A DNA stretch of 34,115 nucleotides from CAZART01 sp964487555. Lineage in GTDB: Bacteria > Bacteroidota > Rhodothermia > Rhodothermales > VXPQ01. The DNA is taken from NCBI GenBank assembly GCA_964487555.1, contig CAZART010000055.1:1-34115 (forward strand), in the 5' to 3' direction. The position numbers and the translations under genes were made by a program. The notes under the pieces are model-generated. The model saw nothing but the letters and a program-made list of their open reading frames with translations, was not told where the DNA came from and did no database searches. Shown here one piece after another: positions 23,790 through 30,036 of this stretch. The stretch's first letter is position 1. Each line of letters begins with the position of its first letter.

Positions 23790-23925
23790 GGAAGGAGGGA
23801 TACGACAAAAAGGAAGGAGTCGGCCGTTGACGCGGGGCCGCGGCATGAAGGAATATAGGACGCCGCAGAGAAGCAATGGCACAACCTAAACCATCGCAAT
23901 CAGAATCATTGGAGACAGCTATTCC

Positions 23926-25245
23926 ATGGCTACGAAGCCGCTAATCGGATCGAAATCGCAGCACCCGGTCGTGCGTGCCTTCCAGTCGTTCGTTCAGATC
24001 GAGGCGGCGGGCGGTATCCTGCTCCTCGCCTGCGCCGTCATAGCTCTCATCTGGGCGAATTCGCCGGTACGGGCTTCGTACGCGACGCTCTGGGAGATCG
24101 TCGTTACGGTCGGCGCCGGCACGTTCGCCATATCCAAGCCGCTGCTCCTGTGGATCAACGACGGGCTGATGGCGATTTTCTTTTTCGTCGTGGGGCTCGA
24201 GATCAAGCGCGAAGTGCTCGTCGGCGAGCTTGCCTCGCCGAAGCAAGCGGCGCTTCCTCTGGCGGCGGCGGCCGGCGGCATGCTCGCGCCTGCCGTACTC
24301 TACGCCGCGCTCAACCTCGGCACCCCCGGCCTGACCGGCTGGGGCATCCCCATGGCCACGGATATCGCCTTCGCGCTGGGCGTGCTGGCCCTCCTTGGTT
24401 CGCGTGCACCGTTGGCCCTCAAGATCTTCCTGACCGCGCTCGCTATCGTCGATGACCTTGGCGCGGTGCTGGTCATCGCCTTCTTCTACACGGCAGAGGT
24501 CTCATGGGCGGCACTCGGGGCCGGCGCCCTCTTCATGGTCGCGCTGATCGCCGCCAACCGCCTCGGCGTCCGTCGTCCCCTGGTCTACGTGATGCTCGGA
24601 ATGGGCCTATGGGTGGCCGTGCTCAAGTCGGGTGTTCACGCGACGATTGCGGGCGTGCTGCTGGCCCTCACGATCCCCGCGCGCCGGCGAATCGACGCCC
24701 GGTCCTTTCTAGACCATGGCCGAAGCCTGATGGACCTCTTCGCGGAGGAGGCCGAGCCCGGACGGATGGAGCCCACGCCTCGGCAGCGGGACGTAATACA
24801 CGCCCTGGAGGAATCCTGTGAGGCGGTAGAGACCCCATTACAGCGGCTCGAGCATTCGCTCCACCCATGGGTTGCCTTTTTCATCATGCCCGTCTTCGCG
24901 CTTGCGAATGCGGGCGTCGTCCTCAGCGGTGACATGCTGAGCGTGGCGCTGGGATCGACGATTACCCTGGGCATCATCGCCGGACTCGTGCTCGGAAAGC
25001 AGGTCGGCGTCACACTCTTCGCCTGGGGGGCTGTGCGGCTCGGGTGGGCGGAGATGCCGGCGAGCGTGACCTGGCGACAGCTCTACGGTGTATCATGGCT
25101 CACGGGCATCGGATTTACGATGTCGCTCTTCATCGGCGGGCTTGCTTTTGCGGATCCCGTGCTGCTCGACAGCGCAAAGATCGGGATCTTGATCGCCTCC
25201 GTGATCTCCGGTATCGGTGGATGGATGCTGCTCGCGCGCCGATAA
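23926..25245 (+). CDS. nhaA: Na+/H+ antiporter NhaA
   Basis: A 439-residue NhaA-family antiporter. It shows FVQIEAAGGILLLACAVIAL, then INDGLMAIFFFVVGLEIKRE, IPMATDIAFALGVLALLG and the Na+/H+-binding aspartate pair in ALAIVDDLGAVLVIAFFYT. GVHATIAGVLLALTIPAR and a C-terminal YGVSWLTGIGFTMSLFIGGL complete the fold. It exchanges Na+ for H+ and suggests a saline or alkaline habitat. Length and motifs are normal and complete. It is divergent from the MFS symporter and convergent with the nrfA remnant. Confidence 0.97.
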   Translation: MATKPLIGSKSQHPVVRAFQSFVQIEAAGGILLLACAVIALIWANSPVRASYATLWEIVVTVGAGTFAISKPLLLWINDGLMAIFFFVVGLEIKREVLVGELASPKQAALPLAAAAGGMLAPAVLYAALNLGTPGLTGWGIPMATDIAFALGVLALLGSRAPLALKIFLTALAIVDDLGAVLVIAFFYTAEVSWAALGAGALFMVALIAANRLGVRRPLVYVMLGMGLWVAVLKSGVHATIAGVLLALTIPARRRIDARSFLDHGRSLMDLFAEEAEPGRMEPTPRQRDVIHALEESCEAVETPLQRLEHSLHPWVAFFIMPVFALANAGVVLSGDMLSVALGSTITLGIIAGLVLGKQVGVTLFAWGAVRLGWAEMPASVTWRQLYGVSWLTGIGFTMSLFIGGLAFADPVLLDSAKIGILIASVISGIGGWMLLARR

Positions 25246-25259
25246 ACGGCAGGAAAGGA

Positions 25260-25776
25260 TCATTCAGCCATCGGTGTCACGACTTGCGGAGGTGCCGTCA
25301 GAGCCGGAGCCGTCGGCCGTAGCGGCGCACCATAGATGGCCGCCTGTCCGAGCCTTGCATAATTGATAGCCTTTCCGAGGACTCGCACGGCTTCCTGGTC
25401 GGCATGAAAGCCCATTGAGTTCTCCGCCTCAACGAAATCCGTCAGGAACTGCGCTTTGCGCTGAAAGGCCTGCGCGACGGGAATGCGATCGCCGGCATTG
25501 TCCGTCTCCGCAGCCGTGGCGATCGCCTTCGTCAACTAGAGGACGGCGTCCACGGCGAAGTTGCGCATCTCGTAGGTCCGATCCTGTATCGTGTGAACGC
25601 GGGAGATGAGCTCATCCTCCGGCGCTTTGTGGCACGTCTGGCACGCGTTGTTGACGTTCAGGAGCGGGCTCCGCACCCAGTGATCGCTCACCTTCATGGC
25701 GCCGACGCGTTGGTACACCATTACGAGAATGAGGATGGGCCAGCGAAAGCGGAATCTTCCTTCTCCGGCCGCTCAT
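25260..25776 (-). pseudogene. nrfA: Decayed cytochrome c nitrite reductase gene (nrfA)
   Basis: The C-terminal third of NrfA is unmistakable: YQRVGAMKVSDHWVRSPLL, heme site CQTCHK, RVHTIQDRTYEMRN, then AQFLTDFVEAENSMGFHAD and LGKAINYARLGQAAI. The two parts lie in the same frame, separated only by TAG at 25536. Upstream, an ATG at 25776 overlaps the DUF1579 stop (ATGA) and gives MSGRRRK; one frame over, RFRWPILILV (an N-terminal anchor) follows and is joined directly to MVYQRVG. The catalytic middle with the other hemes is missing. The locus therefore has a frameshift, a large internal deletion and an amber codon. The original enzyme reduces nitrite to ammonium. Function is surely lost. Confidence 0.85.
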
Positions 25777-26270
25777 CGACCTTCATCCGACCGCTCGTAA
25801 TATCCGTCGAACCATGTCGTCCAGGTTTCGGTGTCGTCGGGAATGTGGAACTGCTGACGAACGCGGCCGTCGTCGAGCGGGGTCCAGCGGCCTTTCATCG
25901 GCGTGCGCGAGCCGTCGGCTTTGATGAGCGTGCCCTCCATCACCATAGCGTCGTCGACGAGTCCTCCCGCCAGCTCGACGATGCCGCCGGTTGCAGCGAC
26001 CCACGATTGCTTCCAGGTCCCGGTGCTCGGGTCAAGATAGTTGATGCTCATCCCGGTCGACCCCTGTCGGCCCTCCCAGCGCTCGATCAGTACACAGCCG
26101 TCTTCGGCAGATGTGATCTCGTTGGTTCCGACCAGCTCACGCTCTGCATTGTAGACGTTCCAGGAGCCGAGCCAGAAATCAAACTGTCGGTAGCGATCAT
26201 CGTCCTGGCAGGGCGTGAGTATTGCAGGCGCGGAGGCGAATAGGAGCAGGAAAACGAGGGGCATGACCAT
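25773..26270 (-). CDS. Exported DUF1579-like protein
   Basis: ATG 26270 gives 165 residues with a signal peptide (MVMPLVFLLLFASAPAILT). A small beta-barrel-like domain follows: YRQFDFWLGSWNVYNAEREL, then NEITSAEDGCVLIERW, MSINYLDPSTGTWKQSW, MVMEGTLIKADGSRTPMKGR and TTWFDGYYE. The FDFWLGSW opening and the GCVLIERW strand are typical of DUF1579-type lipocalin-like proteins of unknown function. Its stop overlaps the start of the decayed nrfA, so the two once formed an operon. Upstream frame (to 26570) runs through the N gap and repeats and is not credible. Confidence 0.75.
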   Translation of the reverse strand: MVMPLVFLLLFASAPAILTPCQDDDRYRQFDFWLGSWNVYNAERELVGTNEITSAEDGCVLIERWEGRQGSTGMSINYLDPSTGTWKQSWVAATGGIVELAGGLVDDAMVMEGTLIKADGSRTPMKGRWTPLDDGRVRQQFHIPDDTETWTTWFDGYYERSDEGR

Positions 26271-26366
26271 TAGGCGGAAATTCAGTTGCGTTTGACGAAG
26301 CCTCGCCCGCCAATTCCGGAGGCGAGGCGCGTGGCGTGTGGGGGCGCGACGTCTGGGCGTGGCGCG

Positions 26367-26466
26367 NNNNNNNNNNNNNNNNNNNNNNNNNNNNNNNNNN
26401 NNNNNNNNNNNNNNNNNNNNNNNNNNNNNNNNNNNNNNNNNNNNNNNNNNNNNNNNNNNNNNNNNN
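26367..26466. other. Scaffold gap, 100 N
   Basis: There is a run of exactly 100 undetermined bases. Both flanks are the same GC-rich tandem repeat, so the gap is best explained by repeat collapse rather than a missing gene. True length is unknown. Confidence 0.98.
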
Positions 26467-26529
26467 TGGGTGTGGCGTAGTGGACGTTGGGCGTGGCGCG
26501 GTGGGTGTTGGGCGCGGCGCGGTGGGCCT
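26467..26529. repeat. GC-rich 21-bp tandem repeat, right flank of gap 2
   Basis: Three consecutive 21-bp units start at 26467, 26488 and 26509 with core TGGGCGTGGCGCGGTGGG. The left flank (about 26334-26366) shows the same core, ending TGGGCGTGGCGCG at 26354-26366 where the N run begins. On the minus strand it would read as PRPT-rich heptads, but no credible gene contains it. The array probably continues through the gap. Confidence 0.85.
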
Positions 26530-26756
26530 GCCGCCGTACGCCGGAGCATGTAGCCTTGAGGCGTCACCATGCCTTCGATAGCGCACGGCTGCGCGTCTTA
26601 AAAATGTGCCATAAGAGCGTATTCGGCTTCGATGTAACATTATCCGCCGTTGAGGCTCAGGGGGCAAGGTATTTTTTGGGGGCTTTTCGGGGGATACCTG
26701 GCATAATGGTTGCGATTATTAATTCTTTTAATCACAACCACTTACGTGTAGATCAT

Positions 26757-27305
26757 ATGAAGACGCTACAGATGATCGCTAAGGAAAAGACGAGCGCCTT
26801 TGTCGGGTTCATGCTCGCGGTGCTGTTTGCCGTTTCAGGGCTTCTTGCTGTCCAGAACAACTCCAGCCACCTTGCGGCTGCGGTTATTGCGGAGAGCGTG
26901 AGTCAGCCGGTCGACAGCGCGGTGACGGCTGCGATACCGGCCGACAGTGGCAGTACGCCGATCGTTGAGAACCGTATGACGGAAGCGTCAACGGAGGCCG
27001 GCGCCAACACGAAGGTACTCGGTACAGGGGAGGCCAGCTTCTACGGCCCTGGATTCGCAGGCCGACCGACGGCGAATGGCGAGCGGTTCAATCCCACCAA
27101 TATGACGGCTGCTCATCGCACGCTTCCGTTCGGCTCGAAATTGCGTGTGACGAATACGCGCAATGGCCAATCGGTCGTCGTGCGGGTCAACGACCGCGGT
27201 CCGTACGCTCACAACCGCGTAATTGACCTTTCGCAGGGCGCCGCCGAGCGGATCGGAATGATCAATAGCGGCACTGCCAACGTGAAGCTCGAGCTTATCT
27301 CGTAG
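26757..27305 (+). CDS. rlpA: RlpA-like septal ring lytic transglycosylase-type protein
   Basis: ATG 26757 gives 182 residues: an N-terminal membrane/signal segment (AFVGFMLAVLFAVSGLLAV), a ~60-residue low-complexity spacer, and a C-terminal double-psi beta-barrel of the RlpA family. Its motifs are GEASFYGPGFAGRPTANGER, TAAHRTLPFGSKLRVTN, VVVRVNDRGPYAHNRVIDLS and GAAERIGMI. RlpA cleaves denuded peptidoglycan glycan strands at division sites; the Asp of NDRGPY is the expected catalytic region. No SPOR domain is present, so it would not bind denuded glycans in the usual way. The frame is open to 26487 across the repeats but lacks coding character. Confidence 0.88.
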   Translation: MKTLQMIAKEKTSAFVGFMLAVLFAVSGLLAVQNNSSHLAAAVIAESVSQPVDSAVTAAIPADSGSTPIVENRMTEASTEAGANTKVLGTGEASFYGPGFAGRPTANGERFNPTNMTAAHRTLPFGSKLRVTNTRNGQSVVVRVNDRGPYAHNRVIDLSQGAAERIGMINSGTANVKLELIS

Positions 27306-27341
27306 CGCGACCATTCGCAGGCTAAACCATGGCTGAGAACA

Positions 27342-27372
27342 GGCCCTCGATGCCGGCAGCGCATCGAGGGCC
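27342..27372. terminator. Strong hairpin after rlpA
   Basis: A perfect 12-bp stem GGCCCTCGATGC / GCATCGAGGGCC encloses a 7-base loop, 37 bases after the RlpA stop. There is no clean T-run after it (AGTTCATTGTTATC), so termination is likely but not certain; transcript 3'-end protection is an alternative. Confidence 0.6.
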
Positions 27373-27502
27373 AGTTCATTGTTATCGGATGGTCGACCCG
27401 TCCGAGGTGTGGAGGGCCGAGGGGTGGGTGGTGTGCTCTCCAAAGGTGATATTTCGTTCGATTTTGTAATACGAATCAACAACGTAATACCGGCCGACGG
27501 AA

Positions 27503-27685
27503 GTAACACTTTTCCCGGACGTAATTCCTGGAGGCGGCTAAAGCGTCTCGCAGCGCCGTATCTGCGGCGAAGTAATGCCGATGCACCCAATCACGGGGTT
27601 GGAAGCGCCGTTTTGCATTCAAAGTAACACTTCCTCGCGGAGTAACACTTGCTCGCACCCGTATTACGTTTACGGAAGGTGTTAC
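27503..27685. repeat. Dispersed GTAACACTT motif cluster
   Basis: AGTAACACTT occurs at 27502-27511, 27623-27632 and 27641-27650; the last two head an exact-spacing 18-bp tandem pair. The complement AAGGTGTTAC lies at 27676-27685. Related GTAATAC/GTATTAC strings lie at 27467, 27484 and 27661. The motif is conspicuous in an otherwise GC-rich region and could be a protein-binding array or a decayed minisatellite. Confidence 0.6.
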
Positions 27686-27726
27686 AAAATGCAATGTTTT
27701 AGGAGTAGTTTAGAGCAGAGCAGGGC

Positions 27727-27816
27727 AACGTCCTTCGCAGCATCGTCCAACGTCCTTCGCAGCATCGTCCAACTTCATTCGCAGCATCGTCCAAACGTCC
27801 TTCGCAGCATCGTTCC
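27727..27816. repeat. 22-bp tandem repeat, four units
   Basis: Units start at 27727, 27749, 27771 and 27793. Units 1 and 2 are identical, unit 3 has two substitutions, and unit 4 is 24 bp with two single-base insertions. The shared core is TTCGCAGCATCGT. The array ends 76 bp before the udgX start codon, so it lies in the promoter/leader region of that gene. Confidence 0.93.
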
Positions 27817-27892
27817 AATGGGGCTGAATCCGTATCATAGCAGGGGGGATTGGACATCGCGGGGATAGCGGCCGGAAAACGGAGGCAAGAAT

Positions 27893-28519
27893 ATGACGAC
27901 GGCGGAAGCGTTTCTTCCGGACAGGATCAACCTGTCGGCGCTAAAGCAGGCGGCCGTCGGATGCCGCGGGTGCCACTTGTACGAGAATGCGACGCAAACG
28001 GTCTTCGGGGAAGGCCTCGTCCGAGCGCGGCTGATGCTTGTGGGCGAAATGCCCGGCGACAAAGAGGACCTGGCCGGTAAACCGTTCGTCGGTCCGGCCG
28101 GGAAGATCCTGGACGACGCGCTCATCGAAGCCGGCATCGACCGCGACGATGCGTACGTTACGAACGTCGTCAAGCATTTCAAGTGGGAGCCGAGAGGTAA
28201 ACGACGCCTTCACAGCACACCGAATCGCACCGAGGTCGTGTCGTGCCTTCCCTGGCTGAGATCCGAGCTCGAAGTGATCACGCCGACGGTGCTCGTCTGC
28301 CTCGGTGCAACGGCCGCGAAGAGCCTTCTCGGCAGCGAGTTTCGGGTCACCAGGCAGCGTGGTGAGTTGATTCGGTCGGAGTATGCCCCGAATGTGATGG
28401 CAACCCTCCATCCGTCCTCGGTGCTGCGCCAGCGCTCGAGCGAGAATCGCCGGAAGGCGTACGAAAACCTGGTAGATGACCTGCGCAAAGCAGCCGCCGT
28501 GCTGAACGGGACCGGGTAA
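27893..28519 (+). CDS. udgX: Uracil-DNA glycosylase UdgX
   Basis: A 208-residue family 4-like uracil-DNA glycosylase of the UdgX subgroup. Iron-sulfur cysteines are in VGCRGCHLYENATQTVFGEG (C24, C27), with likely partners C118 (VSCLPWL) and C136 (VLVCLGATA). Motif A is GEMPGDKEDLAGKPFVGPAG. The UdgX-specific insertion follows KHFKWEP as RGKRRLHSTPNRTEV, whose His107 corresponds to the residue that forms a covalent bond with the abasic site after uracil release in characterised UdgX. Motif B is TLHPSSVLR. Motif A usually carries Gln (GEQPGD); here it is Met53. The insert reads KRRLH rather than KRRIH. It repairs or traps uracil in DNA. It lies between two tandem-repeat arrays and is convergent with the Fpg gene. 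Confidence 0.95.
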   Translation: MTTAEAFLPDRINLSALKQAAVGCRGCHLYENATQTVFGEGLVRARLMLVGEMPGDKEDLAGKPFVGPAGKILDDALIEAGIDRDDAYVTNVVKHFKWEPRGKRRLHSTPNRTEVVSCLPWLRSELEVITPTVLVCLGATAAKSLLGSEFRVTRQRGELIRSEYAPNVMATLHPSSVLRQRSSENRRKAYENLVDDLRKAAAVLNGTG

Positions 28520-28549
28520 TGCAATCGCCCTGCTGCGGGCCCTGCGGTG

Positions 28550-28766
28550 GCATCTCAAAGCATCGTGCTGCAGGCGATGCGTCGGGCGTCTCCAAATGCC
28601 GTGCAGCGGGCCACGCGGCCGGCGTCTCCAAGCGTCGTGCTGCAGGCGATGCGGCCGGCATCTCAAAGCATCGTGCTGCGGACGATGCGGCGCGCGTCTC
28701 CAAGCTTCATGCTTGCGGGCGATGCGGCGGGCGTTTCGAGGCGGCGTGCTGCATCTTTACGATGCG
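28550..28766. repeat. 36-bp tandem repeat, about six units, between udgX and fpg
   Basis: Units start at 28550, 28586, 28622, 28658, 28694 (37 bp) and 28731 (degenerate). Each begins GCRTCTC.AA and ends near GATGCGGC. Units 1 and 4 are closest to each other, as are 3 and 5, so there is a hint of a two-unit higher-order pattern. The length is a multiple of three, and open frames occur on both strands, but no protein family is recognised, so it is treated as non-coding. The last unit overlaps the 3' end of the Fpg gene (28757). Confidence 0.93.
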
Positions 28767-29671
28767 CGTCCTCGCGAGGCATTCAGTTCTTCCAACTCCT
28801 CGAGGGTGCGCGGCCAGTCGCTCTTGAGAAGGCGCGATAGCGAACGATCCGCGAAAACTTTGCCGCCGGTCTGACAGCCGGGGCAGTAGTTCGCCTCGTT
28901 GTCGGCGTACACGATCCGCTGAACGGGAGCACCGCAGACGGGACACGGCTCACCATACTTGCCGTGCACCGCCATCTCCGGCCGAAAGGCGGTCACCTTG
29001 TCCGGAAAACCGTCGCCCACCTGCGCGTGCAGCCTTTCGATCCACTCCGCCAGGACCTCCACGGCGGCGGCGTGCAGGCGCCGAAGCTCGTCCTCCGGCA
29101 CGTCCCGCGTGAGCTTGAATGGGGACGTCCGCGCACGATGCAGGATTTCGTCGGAATAGGCATTTCCGACGCCGTCCACGATCGATGGATCGGTTAGCGC
29201 TCGTTTCAACGTGCGGTTCTGGCGACGCAGCGCTTCGATAAACTGCAGAGGGCTTGCCTTCAAGACGTCCACGCCTCCCCGATCGAAGGCCTCAAGTCCT
29301 TCGGCGCCGCTCACTAGATGAAGGGACGCTCGCCGCTTTGAACCGGCCTCCGTCAATACGAGCGCGCCGTCCGGGAAGTCCGCCGCAGCAAGACCGTTCT
29401 TTCCGGAAATCGACGCCCCCGCTTTTCGCCACCGCAGCCGTCCGGCAATCATCAGGTGGACGACGGCGAACAGGTCGCCCTCGAAACCGAGCACGATGCG
29501 TTTCCCGATGCGGGTGACGCTTTGAAGTTTGCGCCCCGCGAAGGCCTCGGGGCGGGGCTCCACCGTGCGGAGCACGAACGGGCTGCCGAGGCGAAGCCGC
29601 ACGAGGGGCTTGCCCTCCACATACGCTCGAAGGCGTTCCACGTAGATCGTGACATCGGGCAGTTCCGGCAT
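28757..29671 (-). CDS. Formamidopyrimidine-DNA glycosylase (Fpg/Nei family)
   Basis: A 304-residue bifunctional DNA glycosylase/lyase. It starts with MPELPDVTIYVERL (catalytic Pro2-Glu3), followed by a beta-sandwich with IGKRIVLGFEGDL (the lysine that contacts DNA) and VVHLMIAGRLRW. The helix-two-turns-helix contains the IVDGVGNAYSDEIL motif. The C-terminal zinc finger is CPVCGAPVQRIVYADNEANY followed by CPGCQ. It excises oxidised purines or pyrimidines; choosing between Fpg and Nei substrates is not possible by eye. A ~30-residue extension after the zinc finger is unusual and overlaps the 36-bp repeat array. Together with convergent udgX it makes a base-excision-repair pair. Confidence 0.93.
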   Translation of the reverse strand: MPELPDVTIYVERLRAYVEGKPLVRLRLGSPFVLRTVEPRPEAFAGRKLQSVTRIGKRIVLGFEGDLFAVVHLMIAGRLRWRKAGASISGKNGLAAADFPDGALVLTEAGSKRRASLHLVSGAEGLEAFDRGGVDVLKASPLQFIEALRRQNRTLKRALTDPSIVDGVGNAYSDEILHRARTSPFKLTRDVPEDELRRLHAAAVEVLAEWIERLHAQVGDGFPDKVTAFRPEMAVHGKYGEPCPVCGAPVQRIVYADNEANYCPGCQTGGKVFADRSLSRLLKSDWPRTLEELEELNASRGRAS

Positions 29672-29742
29672 GTCCGAAGGGTATGTTTTCGCGGTTGTCG
29701 GGCCTTAGAATGTTGAAGTCCCGCCTGCGCAGATCCTGAAGC

Positions 29743-30036
29743 GTGAAAACTACATCGATTTTCGGACGCAAACTGCGAGAACGCGGATTGCGAGCGGAAT
29801 GGGTTCAAGAGGCGATCGAAAGCGAAGTAGAACGACACGTTCAAAAGGACGGTCGCATCGTTCTTTGGGGATGGGTAAGAGAACGAAACATGTACTTCCG
29901 CGTCGTTCGTACTTTTTCCTCCGCTTTATGGCAGCACATGCACGATGCCAGCACGCGCAGCATGGCAGCACATTCGCTGTGCGCCTCGAAGCTAAAGCGG
30001 CCATCGCCTTCGCTTACGCCGGCAGCGAAATCGTGA
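29743..30036 (+). CDS. DUF4258-like small protein, C-terminus degenerate
   Basis: From GTG 29743 the first ~60 residues (LRERGLRAEWVQEAIESEVE, then DGRIVLWGWVRERNMYFRVV) resemble DUF4258 proteins, which belong to the RelE/ParE-like toxin fold. The usual ending with a 'DGETVHNAFFDRR'-type strand is absent. A neighbouring frame has SYFFLRFM at that place, suggesting a frameshift. The remaining residues are encoded by a 17-bp tandem repeat and then overlap the 3' end of the convergent giant kinase by 23 bp. It is probably truncated or non-functional. No partner antitoxin was seen. Confidence 0.45.
   Translation: MKTTSIFGRKLRERGLRAEWVQEAIESEVERHVQKDGRIVLWGWVRERNMYFRVVRTFSSALWQHMHDASTRSMAAHSLCASKLKRPSPSLTPAAKS
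29928..29978. repeat. 17-bp tandem repeat, three units
   Basis: Units start at 29928, 29945 and 29962 with core ATGSCAGCAC. They lie exactly where the DUF4258-like sequence loses its family pattern, between that domain and the stop codon of the convergent sensor kinase. Confidence 0.8.

Larger units (their letters stand above)
27306..27892. other. Non-coding repeat-bearing region before udgX
   Basis: A 587-bp stretch with no recognised gene. It contains a strong hairpin (27342-27372), a scattered set of GTAACACTT motifs (27503-27685) and a 22-bp tandem repeat (27727-27816). Open frames at 27379-27627 and 27476-27694 have no family resemblance. Composition drops in GC around 27450-27720. Confidence 0.5.

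Noticed and set aside
26197..26667. PRPT-repeat protein reading through gap 2
   Set aside because: The frame depends on the N run, and the repeat reads as open on several frames. Genes on either side have their own credible starts.
27727..28766. Tandem repeats around udgX as a CRISPR array
   Set aside because: The units are contiguous with no unique spacers between them, they diverge gradually, and no cas gene is present.
28519..28827. 12-residue-repeat protein encoded by the 36-bp array
   Set aside because: Both strands are open because the unit is a multiple of three and GC-rich. There is no ribosome site, no signal or domain, and unit 5 is 37 bp, which breaks the frame.
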